Of a stretch of DNA of 31,433 bases, positions 1-8,493 are shown in pieces (positions within the stretch are counted from its first letter, which is position 1; each line of letters starts with the position of its first letter). The stretch is taken from positions 1 to 31,433 of the IMG/VR virus record IMGVR_UViG_3300025873_000024. One strand, 5' to 3'. Source of the stretch: a virus. The position numbers were made by a program, and so were the translations under genes. The notes under the pieces are model-generated. The model was not told where the DNA came from and searched no databases. It saw nothing but the letters and a program-made list of their open reading frames with translations.

Positions 1-3
1 AAC

Positions 4-750
4 ATGGAGATAAACGAGCTTGCAAATAAAACGGTATCAATTAGAGATAACGGCTTCGAGGGTGATGAATATACGTGCTCATTCACCCTTGCCATAGACA
101 AGACTGATTCAGCGGCTATCAATGCACTTGTACAAAATACATATAGAGATACTTCTGTATCACTTGCAACGCTCCTCGGAGAAGCTACACCAGCATTTTA
201 CCCCTTTGGCCCACATATAGACATGAGCGTGAGTGATTTGGTATTCGTGAAGAGCTGGGAAGATTCAGGCCAGATTGATCCATTTAATCAATACTTTTTA
301 TTCGATGTGGTGATAGTTCCAGACTTTGATATTGTCTATGATAATACTGTAGTCGATTGTGGTGCGGGTGGTTTTCGCTTTGGCTCATTAAGTGATTTCT
401 ATTTACCCACCTTTAGTGCGAAGATTGAAGATAAAAGGTTTCTTTATCGTAACGGTCGGGGGGTTTCCCAAAACTCCAATAGTGCAGACTCACAGCACGA
501 CACAACAAAATTAGAGTTTGTTGATATCCGTACCGAGGGAGCAAGAAATATATTACTAGAGATAGTAAGGAATATCAGGGCAACCAGTACAACAATGAAC
601 GCTGGCACAAACTGGTTTCCATTCGGCTTTCAAGGCGGGCAAGGAGATAAGACAGTGAAGCTATTCGGTAAAAAGAAGTTCAGCATAAAATACTCAAATA
701 CAAGAGCCAATCTATGGACCCTTTCCTTTGAGGTAATCAATGCAAGTTAA
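4..750 (+). CDS. Tail-associated protein (distal-tail-like, tentative)
   Basis: A 248-residue protein with an ATG at the very edge of the window, so the upstream ribosome-binding site is not visible and the true start could lie outside. It is rich in beta-strand-type sequence, with no signal peptide or membrane segment. Its last 11 bases overlap the start of the next, much larger tail gene, which implies translational coupling in a late structural operon. Position directly before a large tail/hub protein and a fibre is where distal tail or tail-connector proteins sit in siphoviruses. I recognise no diagnostic motif, so the role is an inference from position. Confidence 0.6.
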   Translation: MEINELANKTVSIRDNGFEGDEYTCSFTLAIDKTDSAAINALVQNTYRDTSVSLATLLGEATPAFYPFGPHIDMSVSDLVFVKSWEDSGQIDPFNQYFLFDVVIVPDFDIVYDNTVVDCGAGGFRFGSLSDFYLPTFSAKIEDKRFLYRNGRGVSQNSNSADSQHDTTKLEFVDIRTEGARNILLEIVRNIRATSTTMNAGTNWFPFGFQGGQGDKTVKLFGKKKFSIKYSNTRANLWTLSFEVINAS

Positions 751-3523
751 TGCTGGTGTTCAAATACACCTCAATGTGTCGGGTGTTCTTCCAGCGTGGG
801 GTGACGACGCTTCTATAGGAATGACTGGCGGGGTTATTACATTCGTGGAAGATGAGAGCAATATCCCCGCAGGCGTGACTAATTACATGCCTTACCTCCT
901 CACAAAGAACTGGGACTCTGGAGCGTCGAAGAAGATTCCTCTTGAGACTCATCCACGGCCCGAAGTAATCTCAGGCGGTAAGATATCAATTGACAACTTA
1001 CAGGGGTACTATCAATCATTATTAGATCTTGGCATTGACATAACTGGTAAAATGATTACCAGAGTCTATTATACTGATGATGTTGTAGGGGATTACACCA
1101 AGTTCACAAACTACATCAAAGCGGTGAAACCTTCGAGTAGAGTGGTAGAGTTAGAGCTAGGTGATATTAAAGATCAAATGAATGCAGATATGTCCTACTC
1201 AATTGATGGGGATACTTGGGCCCCGTTGATTATTGGGGATCATGAAAAAGGTGTGTGGGTTGGTTCTGGAGTAGAGTTTACTGATATAGACTCTACAAAA
1301 TGGGGTTTTGTTGTTGATGATTTGAGCTCCACCCCTGACAATGTGGTTTTTAATTTTGCGACAAGAGAGGCAACAACAGCACTTACTCTTGAGACAGTGC
1401 CAGAGGATACAACAAAGGCCCTTCTTGACTATGCGTATACCGCTGATAATTTATATTTTGTGGTTGATTCTGGTGGTGGTGACGGGAAGAGCATAAAAAC
1501 TTATGCCTCTGCACCAGATGGAAACGTAATAGACATATTACTTGAGGCTATACCTGACTATATATCTGATGCTTGGGAGATTAAAGGCGCAACTGGTGAG
1601 GGTTCGATTACTACCAATGTGTCTACAGGAAACCTTAAGCTTTTAAACTCTCTCTACTATACAGACCCTAACATTGTTTCAAGTGGGTCATCTTTAGTTA
1701 ATGAAGACGGGGAGTCTTTGCCAGTTGATGCATGGGAGAAGTCAGGGCAAGAAGTCACAGTAACACCTAAAGTGTTAGAAGGTGACAATATAGCAGGGTA
1801 CGACCTTGCAGAGTTTACAAGTTGTGCGATAAATTCAGCCGATGCAATACAATCAACAGGGACTTTTGTGTATGACTCTGATGGTGTGTGGATAGAGAAA
1901 AGCTACGGAACAATAGCGACTACCCCATCGGGTGCAACTACAAATACAATTGACAGAGACGACACAACCAACTATAACACATCTACAGTATGGAGCGTAG
2001 GAACTCCAGCCAATCCAAGCTATAGCGCAAAGGTGGCTTTATCGCTTACTCTTGAGGGTGATCTAGGACAGATTGAAAGCTTAATAAATGACATAGATAC
2101 AACTATATCTCTAACTGGTTCTGGTGTAATTAAAACCAAAACAAATATAAGAGCCTATTATGTGTGGGATACTGGAGGCGGTGTATACAAGCAAATATCT
2201 AGCCCTGTGAACTCTGTCAACTATGAGCCAGCTACAAACCTTGTTGGCGGTGTAGTTAATTCTTGCCACGCTATTACAAGAGACACCCCAGCGGGATACT
2301 ATGAAGACCCTAACACTACTTATACAAATTACAACAAAGAGTATTATAAGAGTGCTTATGAGCTGTATACGTCTGGGGTTGAGAGCTTCGCCACGACTGA
2401 CGACTTCAGCGGGAAGAAAAAGCCGACTCAATTACAGCTAGAAATAGTGACAGACATAACCGTGGATTCTATAGCGCCAGCAGAACCACAAATCGACGTG
2501 ACTGTAGACTATAAGGTATACGGCCTTGGCATGATTGCAAACAGTAGCGGGGTTACTATTTCAGACAAGCTCTTTACTTCTGTCTCTGGCCGACCGTGGA
2601 CAACAATGCAACTTTATCAAGAGAAAGTTTCACGTCATCAAAACGGCTCTCTTTCAAATCTAACCTCTGTTGATTGGGGGTTAGAAGAGTCTTTAGATAT
2701 GACAGTAACCCAGAACGTAACCAATACAACACCAGTGAGAGCACAGTGGACAGAGAAAGGCAAATTGAACACTAAGTATCAACTAGAGCGCGTAACGTGG
2801 GAAAGCTGGAACTCTTGGCACGTAAACGCACTTCAAACTGTAGTGTGGGACGGGTTCTTAGATTCAATTGGAGCAGAAAGCCCAACTCACTCGTTTAATC
2901 TTCCGAATAGTGACAAAGTTAAGGGAAAGCCCAAAACTTTCGACAAGAGAAACATTTTTAATACATTTGAAATTCTCTATAATTGGGACGAAGCAACGAA
3001 GAGTTACCTCGGGAAGATTTCACTCTCTAAAGATACGGCCGAGGGGATTACCTCAACAGGCGTAGCTACAGAGCTCAAAACCAAGTGTGAGACCTTGTAT
3101 AATATTTCAGGAGGCTCTCAAGCTTTGCCCGATGCAAGAAGTAAATTAAGATTAATCTATACGGAAGCCGATGCAATTGAGTACATTAATCAGTGCATGC
3201 AATTCTATGGAATTATAGACGGTTCTTATTATCGGCCACATATGGAGATTACAGTAACTCATGATGTACAGGATTTTCTTGCAATGGATTTAATTGAAAC
3301 CATAGGTTATACAATTCCCAACCTAACGGGCGGAGTTGAGGCCACCGGTGTTATAGTTGGCATTGACTACAAAAGTGGTGAAGGTGCACAGAAGCTTTGT
3401 GACGTTACAAGCATAATAAGAGCGAGTGATACAGTTGGAGTAATAGAAGAAAAGAACGGCAACACTGACACAGTAGAAGAGTTGCAAACCAATACAGATA
3501 CAATATCAGAGGTGGGTAAATAA
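740..3523 (+). CDS. Large tail protein, baseplate/tail-hub candidate
   Basis: 927 residues. The start overlaps the preceding gene by 11 bases and the TAA stop overlaps the next ATG (TAATG), so the three tail genes are one coupled unit. The N-terminal ~130 residues and the C-terminal ~250 residues look like compact folded domains, whereas the middle is Thr/Ser/Gly/Asp-rich and beta-like, as in tail tip and hub proteins. The last ~30 residues (rich in Glu, Asn and Thr) look like an attachment tail for the fibre. No lysozyme, peptidase or collagen-like motif is seen. Function as tail hub or minor tail protein is inferred from size, composition and its place before the fibre. Confidence 0.65.
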   Translation: MQVNAGVQIHLNVSGVLPAWGDDASIGMTGGVITFVEDESNIPAGVTNYMPYLLTKNWDSGASKKIPLETHPRPEVISGGKISIDNLQGYYQSLLDLGIDITGKMITRVYYTDDVVGDYTKFTNYIKAVKPSSRVVELELGDIKDQMNADMSYSIDGDTWAPLIIGDHEKGVWVGSGVEFTDIDSTKWGFVVDDLSSTPDNVVFNFATREATTALTLETVPEDTTKALLDYAYTADNLYFVVDSGGGDGKSIKTYASAPDGNVIDILLEAIPDYISDAWEIKGATGEGSITTNVSTGNLKLLNSLYYTDPNIVSSGSSLVNEDGESLPVDAWEKSGQEVTVTPKVLEGDNIAGYDLAEFTSCAINSADAIQSTGTFVYDSDGVWIEKSYGTIATTPSGATTNTIDRDDTTNYNTSTVWSVGTPANPSYSAKVALSLTLEGDLGQIESLINDIDTTISLTGSGVIKTKTNIRAYYVWDTGGGVYKQISSPVNSVNYEPATNLVGGVVNSCHAITRDTPAGYYEDPNTTYTNYNKEYYKSAYELYTSGVESFATTDDFSGKKKPTQLQLEIVTDITVDSIAPAEPQIDVTVDYKVYGLGMIANSSGVTISDKLFTSVSGRPWTTMQLYQEKVSRHQNGSLSNLTSVDWGLEESLDMTVTQNVTNTTPVRAQWTEKGKLNTKYQLERVTWESWNSWHVNALQTVVWDGFLDSIGAESPTHSFNLPNSDKVKGKPKTFDKRNIFNTFEILYNWDEATKSYLGKISLSKDTAEGITSTGVATELKTKCETLYNISGGSQALPDARSKLRLIYTEADAIEYINQCMQFYGIIDGSYYRPHMEITVTHDVQDFLAMDLIETIGYTIPNLTGGVEATGVIVGIDYKSGEGAQKLCDVTSIIRASDTVGVIEEKNGNTDTVEELQTNTDTISEVGK

Positions 3524-6048
3524 TGGGTAACGAATTAAAGAACGTAAAGCGTATAGAGAACGCAGGGACCGCCACTGAAACAGGTGCAACCCTAATAGAA
3601 AAACAGCTTGGCTTTGCCGAGGCTGGTGATAAGATGGTGTATAAAGATGCAGGTGGGTCACTTCACACCTTCTCGCAGGATGGAGATTACACGCCTACGA
3701 AGATCGAGAATGGCACAGCCTCGGTTGAGTGTGCGGCTTCTGCTGACGTGTCAATACTTCCGCCAACAGGCTCGAAGATTAAAGTCACTGACAATGTTGT
3801 AGTGTCTCCTGTAACCGATGACGGAACAAACGGTGTTTACATCACAAACGACACTAGCCCAACAACGCCAAACGGAGGCACGGCCTTATACTTAACGGGT
3901 ACTTCAGCAGACCTAAGAAAGGGCGTTAACGGGAAAGACAGAATAAGCATTACTGACAGCCAAGTAGACATCTACACGGATAATGTACAGCGAATTAGCG
4001 CGGGAAGTAGTGGCTCTTTAGTGTCTGACCCTACTGGCGCAGGAAAGCTAAACTTGTCAAGCGTAGAGTCAAAGATTTCGATAACTGGTGGCGGAGAGAT
4101 TAAGGCAACCACAACCCAATCAGTAGTAGGGCTAACAGCTGGTGGTCCACTTGTAAGTGTAAACTCTTCAAGGGTGCTTGTTGACGCTGGGACATCAAAC
4201 CTAGTTGTAAATGACGACGGAATAATAACAAACACCAACACAGAAGCCCAATACGATGCAGACGGAACCAACACGGCAACGGTTAACAAGGAGATACTTG
4301 AGGCAAAGCTTGCGGGACAGACACATGACTCATTAGCCGCAAAGGGTGTCGCTGGTGCTGGTGTGTCTTTTGGACATGTTAACGATCAAGCTCAAACAAT
4401 TGCAGGGGCCAAGTCTTTTTCTAGTCAAATAACCACTTCTGGAGGCATTGACGGAGATGGTGAGGACATTGTAAACGCCTCAAGTGTTGGGCTAGAAACA
4501 TATGGAGCAAACCTCAATTCGGGAATAGAATCATATAACTGCGGCGTATCTAGTGCTTTCGGTGGCTCAGATGCTGTTGACGTACAACACATTCACGGCA
4601 ATTGCTATTACGACGGGGCGGACTACAGGTTTAAGGCGACTGGATACGCGCAGAGAGAGACATTTTCTGCATTGGCTGGGATACCTAGATTCAACATTGA
4701 CAGGTCAACAGCAAGCGGCAGTGCAGCGGGAGAAATTACATTTGAGTCTTTTTTGCAATTGCAAGACGACGGAGTTCTAACACTCGCACAATCCACAGTA
4801 GCAAATATCAACACAGCAGGAGTTAAAGCGGTAGCAACTAAAGAGTATGTGGACGACTTAGCAATACCATTTATCGAGGTAACGCCAACGGGAGACGATA
4901 AAGGGCTAGTGGTGACAGAGCAGTTCTCAGTTGGAGCCCTTAACGATGGGAGAGAGTCGGTATTTGGTGAGGGGGATTCACACCCTGTGGAATATGCTTT
5001 TCACTGTACAAAGGGAGACACAACAGGAGACACAATAATAAACGCCGTAGACATTGCCTCTATACTCAACTCAGACTCGGGGTCCACTACGGGCCTATTT
5101 GGAGGAACTGCGGTAGGAGATTATATTCTTGTGGGTGCCTCTGCTCAGTTTCAAGGGGTGAAAGTAAAGAGTACAGACTGCGGAGACATCGAGCCTGACA
5201 ATGTAAAGCTGTCTTCTTGGCGCGGTTCGGGCGTTTTCTTTACTGTGAACTTTATGAACACAAATGCAAACTTTCCCTATACTCAATATGGGAACGCCGT
5301 TTGCTCTGCACCTTCGGAACAGTGGCGGTTTGGGTTTGATCCTACTACGCCTTCAACGTGGGCACCTGTAACAATTAATATTAATGGGTCTGATATCACT
5401 AAATACTGGGGGATTTTCGAAATCACATCTACAATTACAACAGATGCAACTATAGAACAAATGAAGATACACACTAATCGAACGAAGATAAACGCAGACG
5501 GAAAGGTTGAGTATTTTGGGCTTGCTCGGTATCCCAGAACTTTATTTTCAGGCTTAAGTAATTATGTGGTAAACGCCCTATATGATCCAGCTAATGAAAC
5601 GGTTGATTATGGATCAGAGTTTGAGGCTAAATACTTAGATAATGAGTTCGCCAACAATGCTATTGATGGTCTTGGATTTACTCAGGGAATTGTATCAGGG
5701 CTTGATACGAGTATCCCCTTGGTATTTTCAATCAGTTATTATGTAAAAGGCACTGGAACGGGGGATATAAAGTTTCACATAGATGCCTACCAAGTTTCTG
5801 ATGGATTCGTGTTTGATGGAACTGCAACCCCAGACGAATACGACCTTATAGATACCGTTTCTGCATCTTCTAACTTAGTAAGAAGAACCGTGAGCATTTT
5901 AATAGATGTGCATAAGATTAAGGACACTGGTGATCAAGTTGTGATTTCAGTAAGAAGAGACGCAACATCAGGAGAGCCAGAAGATACTTTAAACAACAAT
6001 GTAGTACTTGAAAACCTAACTTTAACAGGGTATTTCTGGGGGCCCTAA
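3523..6048 (+). CDS. Tail fibre / receptor-binding protein
   Basis: 841 residues, starting at the ATG that overlaps the upstream stop. The first ~75 residues form a probable attachment domain, followed by long Thr/Gly/Asn/Asp-rich beta-repeat sequence. Residues ~288-300 contain a DQAQTIAGAKSF segment, a pattern common in phage fibre shafts, and VKAVATKEYVDD near residue 430 is a typical fibre-domain junction. The C-terminal ~280 residues look like a different globular, carbohydrate-binding-type domain that could contact the receptor. It is last in the tail operon and converges on the minus-strand lipoprotein gene with a 4-base overlap; I see no clear terminator between them. Confidence 0.75.
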   Translation: MGNELKNVKRIENAGTATETGATLIEKQLGFAEAGDKMVYKDAGGSLHTFSQDGDYTPTKIENGTASVECAASADVSILPPTGSKIKVTDNVVVSPVTDDGTNGVYITNDTSPTTPNGGTALYLTGTSADLRKGVNGKDRISITDSQVDIYTDNVQRISAGSSGSLVSDPTGAGKLNLSSVESKISITGGGEIKATTTQSVVGLTAGGPLVSVNSSRVLVDAGTSNLVVNDDGIITNTNTEAQYDADGTNTATVNKEILEAKLAGQTHDSLAAKGVAGAGVSFGHVNDQAQTIAGAKSFSSQITTSGGIDGDGEDIVNASSVGLETYGANLNSGIESYNCGVSSAFGGSDAVDVQHIHGNCYYDGADYRFKATGYAQRETFSALAGIPRFNIDRSTASGSAAGEITFESFLQLQDDGVLTLAQSTVANINTAGVKAVATKEYVDDLAIPFIEVTPTGDDKGLVVTEQFSVGALNDGRESVFGEGDSHPVEYAFHCTKGDTTGDTIINAVDIASILNSDSGSTTGLFGGTAVGDYILVGASAQFQGVKVKSTDCGDIEPDNVKLSSWRGSGVFFTVNFMNTNANFPYTQYGNAVCSAPSEQWRFGFDPTTPSTWAPVTININGSDITKYWGIFEITSTITTDATIEQMKIHTNRTKINADGKVEYFGLARYPRTLFSGLSNYVVNALYDPANETVDYGSEFEAKYLDNEFANNAIDGLGFTQGIVSGLDTSIPLVFSISYYVKGTGTGDIKFHIDAYQVSDGFVFDGTATPDEYDLIDTVSASSNLVRRTVSILIDVHKIKDTGDQVVISVRRDATSGEPEDTLNNNVVLENLTLTGYFWGP

Positions 6049-6401
6049 AGCTCATAAACCCACCGTTGACTTTCATTACCAAGAGAGTCAACGGTAAACT
6101 CAAAGTATGACATAGGATCTATAATAGTATCAATAGATCTTATGTTGTGCTCAGAGTCCAACACCGACACTATACAGCCATTTACAGGAACAGGGCACAC
6201 AAGAACACTCTCTGTAAAGTTCATGCCCTTGTTTGGCGTGTAGCTCTTGTCTTCATCGAGATCAAGAATGTAAATGTGAACAAGCTCACCAGCTTCTTTA
6301 ACTGGCTTAAGTCCAATTGTTACACTTCCCCCCACTTCTGTAAACTCCACAGTCCCACACCCCACAAACAACACTATCAAAATTAATATTAAGTATCTCA
6401 T
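6045..6401 (-). CDS. Small lipoprotein
   Basis: 118 residues. The N-terminus is Met-Arg-Tyr, a hydrophobic run of Leu/Ile, then LFVGC, a lipobox with the acylated Cys at residue 15. A mature beta-rich domain of about 100 residues follows with no recognised motif. The ATG at 6401 has AAAGG a few bases upstream. It is the last gene of the minus-strand early block, 12 bases after ssb, and converges with the tail fibre gene. Phage lipoproteins often act in superinfection exclusion or as lysogenic conversion factors; that role is only a possibility here. The lipoprotein call itself is well supported. Confidence 0.75.
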   Translation of the reverse strand: MRYLILILIVLFVGCGTVEFTEVGGSVTIGLKPVKEAGELVHIYILDLDEDKSYTPNKGMNFTESVLVCPVPVNGCIVSVLDSEHNIRSIDTIIDPMSYFEFTVDSLGNESQRWVYEL

Positions 6402-6413
6402 TTTTAGCCTTTC

Positions 6414-6983
6414 TTAGAATGGAAGATCGTCGTCTGATTGTTGTTGGTTGTTAAAGTTCTGTGGTTGCTGATACTGTTGGTTTTGGGGCTGGTTCTGGTT
6501 AAACTGTCTTGGCTGTGGTTGTTGTATGAATTGTAGTTGTTGAGGCTGTTGACGCTGCTGTTGTTGCTGTTGCTGATTCTGTCCCTGTTGTTGCTGTTGA
6601 GGTTGCGAAGGTTGCTGGTTGTATTGCCCCTGCTGTTGCTGTCCTTGTCCTGCTGGTTTACTATCAAGAAACTGCATTAACGAAGCAACGATTTCTGTTT
6701 TGTATTTCTTTTGACCGTTGTCGTCCCATGATCGGGTTTTTAACTTGCCTTCGATGTAAACAGAACTTCCTTTTTTGAGATATTGGGCGGCTGTTTCTGC
6801 TAGCTTATTCCATGCAGAGACATTGTGCCACTCTGTATTCTCTTGCTGTTGTCCTTGAACGTCTTTGAAGCGTTCTGTAGTTGCAACTGAGAAACTGCAG
6901 ACTGCTTTCCCTTTATTCGTTCTTTTAAGCTCTGGACCTTGTCCCAGATTTCCAATAACGATTGCTTTGTTTATTGATGCCAT
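6414..6983 (-). CDS. ssb: Single-stranded DNA-binding protein
   Basis: 189 residues from the ATG at 6983. An open frame extends 18 codons further upstream, but that stretch is translated attC sequence, and the ATG at 6983 has an AAAGAG site. Residues 1-110 form the OB fold of bacterial SSB: ASINKAIVIGNLGQGPELK at the start, FSVATTERFKD, TEWHNVSAWNKLAETAAQYLKKG, then YIEGKLKTRSWDDNGQKKY. A long Gln/Asn/Pro-rich linker (~75 residues) follows, ending in the acidic tip DDDLPF that recruits SSB partner proteins. It coats ssDNA during replication and RecT recombination. It lies immediately downstream of an attC site, so a cassette has been placed directly in front of ssb. Confidence 0.95.
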   Translation of the reverse strand: MASINKAIVIGNLGQGPELKRTNKGKAVCSFSVATTERFKDVQGQQQENTEWHNVSAWNKLAETAAQYLKKGSSVYIEGKLKTRSWDDNGQKKYKTEIVASLMQFLDSKPAGQGQQQQGQYNQQPSQPQQQQQGQNQQQQQQQRQQPQQLQFIQQPQPRQFNQNQPQNQQYQQPQNFNNQQQSDDDLPF

Positions 6984-7002
6984 TTTTATCTCTTTCAGTA
7001 GG

Positions 7003-7065
7003 TTACAACCTACGCTTTCATTAGTTCGCTCGCTCAACTCCCGCCAAACGAAGCGACACGTTATA
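7003..7065 (-). other. attC-like integron recombination site (minus-strand copy, before ssb)
   Basis: Read on the minus strand, this begins TATAACG, contains imperfect inverted arms, and ends at a GGTTGTAA core. Bases 7007-7065 are a perfect 59-bp reverse-complement copy of 19242-19300. Identity ends right after the GTT core triplet: here GTAACC follows, in the other copy ATGAATG follows. That is the expected signature if the same attC was joined to two different downstream sequences by integron-type recombination. The TAA in its left R box is the stop codon of the cassette gene. See the findings for tests. Confidence 0.85.
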
Positions 7066-7288
7066 GTAAAATTTCTTCTGCTAATCGTTCAGCAGTTTCT
7101 TTACTTAATCCCCAATTCATTTTCTTTCTGTAGCAATCTTCACAGTTTGCGTTCTTTTTTTCAACGGGTACTTCTTCGCCTTTTTCGTCATCCCACTCCC
7201 AATCTATGCCAGTCGGGTCGCAAGTGTCGCAATAAACACTACTGAATTTTGAAGTAAGCAATTCTACTATTTCACTCTTGTTTTTCAT
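7061..7288 (-). CDS. Small Cys-rich (zinc-ribbon-type) protein carried on a cassette
   Basis: 75 residues from the ATG at 7288, chosen because AAAGAGG lies 6 bases upstream; an alternative ATG at 7309 sits in the attC core. The protein has YCDTCD near residue 19 and NCEDCYRKK near residue 48, two CxxC pairs likely to bind one zinc, followed by an amphipathic helix (NWGLSKETAERLAEEILL). Comparable small CxxC...CxxC-R-K proteins are frequent in phages of Gram-positive and other bacteria, with unknown role. It is flanked on both sides by attC-like sites and its stop codon is inside the downstream one, so the gene and that site together have the form of a mobile cassette. Confidence 0.8.
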   Translation of the reverse strand: MKNKSEIVELLTSKFSSVYCDTCDPTGIDWEWDDEKGEEVPVEKKNANCEDCYRKKMNWGLSKETAERLAEEILL

Positions 7289-7305
7289 ATCAACCTCTTT
7301 CGTTG

Positions 7306-7370
7306 TCATAACCACAGCATTGTCGATGACAATTCGCTTAGGCTCACCGCACAACACGCGAATTGTTATT
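7306..7370 (-). other. attC-like integron recombination site (minus strand, upstream flank of cassette)
   Basis: On the minus strand this reads GAATAAC ... GTTATGA over 65 bases. R boxes AATAAC/GTTAT are complementary, and the inner arms (GTGTTGTGCGGTGAG on one side, ATCGACAATGC on the other) are imperfectly paired as in attC sites. The inner segment GTGCGGTGAG is also present in the plus-strand site at 21686, so both belong to one attC family. The ATG of GTTATGA is in frame with the cassette gene. It follows the stop of a 32-residue membrane peptide by only 2 bases. Confidence 0.82.
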
Positions 7371-7372
7371 CT

Positions 7373-7471
7373 CTACTCTGCCGTAAACCCTGAAACACTT
7401 ATTGCATAGCTACACATAGCTATCATGATTATACCTAGTATTAGAAATACTATTTGCCAACCTGTTTTCAT
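7373..7471 (-). CDS. 32-residue single-pass membrane peptide
   Basis: The ATG at 7471 overlaps the ninG stop (ATGA). The peptide is MKTGWQIVFLILGIIMIAMC followed by a 12-residue polar tail ending FTAE: one membrane helix from about residue 5 to 20. It resembles, in its first residues (MK-GWQI) and hydrophobic core, the start of the 63-residue membrane protein at 24784, which may mean a shared origin. It ends 2 bases before an attC-like site, so it may be the original chromosomal neighbour or part of another cassette. No function is known. Confidence 0.55.
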   Translation of the reverse strand: MKTGWQIVFLILGIIMIAMCSYAISVSGFTAE

Positions 7472-7995
7472 TTTGGGGGCTCCACTCCTAAGCGTTCAGC
7501 TTCTTCAATTGTTCTCTCTCTGTAGTACGCTGTCAACCCTTTAATTGTTGCAGTGTCCATCTTCTTAGTAACATCTCTATGAGTATCTTCTATCTCTTTT
7601 ACTTGATCCTCTCCAATCTTCAGCACTAAGGCTTTTCTATACTCTGCCTCATTGCCGTTTAGCTTCTCATTACAGTGATTGCACTGGGCGGAATTATTTC
7701 TTTCATCGTACTTTACCGCCTTCCACCTTCTTCTTACAAAGTGCCCACATTCAAGATCTCTAAAAAATTTCAAGCTACCACAGGAAATACACATACCTGC
7801 AGGTTCATAGTTTTCATTATCGGGATTCGTGAGAGCTATTTTGCAATCTCTCATTCTTATGTATTGAGAGAACCTTCTCCAGAGAGTCACCTCTGCCTTG
7901 TCTGCCTTTACCTCTCCCATTGCCTTTTTGTTCTTATCAGCCTTTTTCTTCAGCCCCTTCTTAAGCACTGGCCCAGTTTCTCCGTAGTAGCTCAC
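7468..7995 (-). CDS. ninG: NinG/Rap-like recombination nuclease
   Basis: 175 residues. A basic Lys-rich N-terminus (residues ~10-35) precedes the NinG core: CISCGSLKFFRDLECGHFVRR, then KYDERNNSAQCNHCNEKLNGN and YRKALVLKIGEDQVKEIED. The CxxC ... CGHF ... CxxCN arrangement is the zinc-binding, HNH-like layout of lambda NinG (Rap), which resolves branched DNA during Red recombination. That fits the YqaJ exonuclease and RecT encoded upstream in the same operon. The start overlaps the upstream gene's stop by 4 bases (ATGA). Length is close to the lambda protein. Confidence 0.85.
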   Translation of the reverse strand: MSYYGETGPVLKKGLKKKADKNKKAMGEVKADKAEVTLWRRFSQYIRMRDCKIALTNPDNENYEPAGMCISCGSLKFFRDLECGHFVRRRWKAVKYDERNNSAQCNHCNEKLNGNEAEYRKALVLKIGEDQVKEIEDTHRDVTKKMDTATIKGLTAYYRERTIEEAERLGVEPPK

Positions 7996-8198
7996 TCTTC
8001 CCCCGTATTGTCAAAGGCTATATTCCCATTGAGTATTATTTGCATTTTGTACTCATCTGAATAGTAGAACTTTGCAACACCCTCAACGCAACAGCAAACC
8101 CCCACTATGTTTACATTAATCATAAACTTTATTGACTGTAAGTTTTCCCCGCTTGCCTGCACGTGTTTATCTCCGTCTATGATGTATGCCGAGTTCAT
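7992..8198 (-). CDS. Hypothetical 68-residue protein
   Basis: Start taken at the ATG at 8198, which has GGAGG 6 bases upstream; a longer open frame to 8255 exists but would run over the preceding small zinc-protein gene. The protein is MNSAYIIDGDKHVQASGENL at the N-terminus, then a hydrophobic beta stretch with VCCCVEG and a Gly/Asp/Glu-rich end. No membrane segment or known motif. Its start overlaps the stop of the 40-residue gene and its stop overlaps the ninG start, so it is translated as part of the tight early operon. Confidence 0.7.
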   Translation of the reverse strand: MNSAYIIDGDKHVQASGENLQSIKFMINVNIVGVCCCVEGVAKFYYSDEYKMQIILNGNIAFDNTGEE

Positions 8199-8317
8199 CT
8201 CATCCTCCCACAGTAAATACATTCCCGCCCGTGCACTCTTGCTCCACAGTTGCAACTCTCTCCCAGTGGAGAGAGTAGCTCAAATAGTTCTAGTATGTGT
8301 TGTATAATGATCTTCAT
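8195..8317 (-). CDS. 40-residue zinc-ribbon peptide
   Basis: The ATG at 8317 overlaps the preceding stop (TAATG) and the TGA overlaps the next ATG, a perfect fit in the operon. An amphipathic helix (KIIIQHILELFELL) is followed by CNCGARVHGRECIYCGRMR: four main Cys in CxC...CxxC spacing, a typical treble-clef or ribbon zinc site at the C-terminus. No family name comes to mind, but the zinc pattern and the exact overlaps argue for a real gene. Confidence 0.7.
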   Translation of the reverse strand: MKIIIQHILELFELLSPLGESCNCGARVHGRECIYCGRMR

Positions 8318-8493
8318 TACTTGCCTTCTTTCTCTGGAAATCCTAATTCTTTCCAAACCGTATTACTTGTTTCTGTGCATTCTAACGACAAGCAAAGCTC
8401 TGAAGCCATGTCACCGTCAGAGATGCACCCTTGGCACTCTCGCTCTTGTAGTAGCTCTTGAGTAGTGAATACTTCTTTGCCGTTGTAGATCAC
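8317..8493 (-). CDS. Hypothetical 58-residue Cys-containing protein
   Basis: Starts at a GTG (8493) that overlaps the stop of the 21-residue gene upstream (GTGA) and ends in TAATG with the next gene. It begins MIYNGKEVFTTQELLQE, then CQGCISDGDMASELCLSLEC and a polar end. The CxxC...C...C pattern resembles small phage zinc proteins of unknown role. The GTG start is inferred from the overlap, since no alternative ATG gives a sensible length. Confidence 0.6.
   Translation of the reverse strand: MIYNGKEVFTTQELLQERECQGCISDGDMASELCLSLECTETSNTVWKELGFPEKEGK

Noticed and set aside
6147-6386. Plus-strand open frame opposite the lipoprotein gene
   Set aside because: Antisense shadow of a gene with a clear lipobox; composition rich in His and Asn with no start signal.
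6404-6667. 87-codon minus-strand frame rich in Asn/Ser overlapping ssb
   Set aside because: It is the glutamine-repeat part of ssb read in another frame; repeats make long false frames.
7003-7309. CRISPR-like repeat-spacer arrangement suggested by the recurring sites
   Set aside because: The repeated elements differ in sequence, are imperfect inverted repeats of about 60 bases, and are separated by genes, not by short unique spacers; no cas genes are present.
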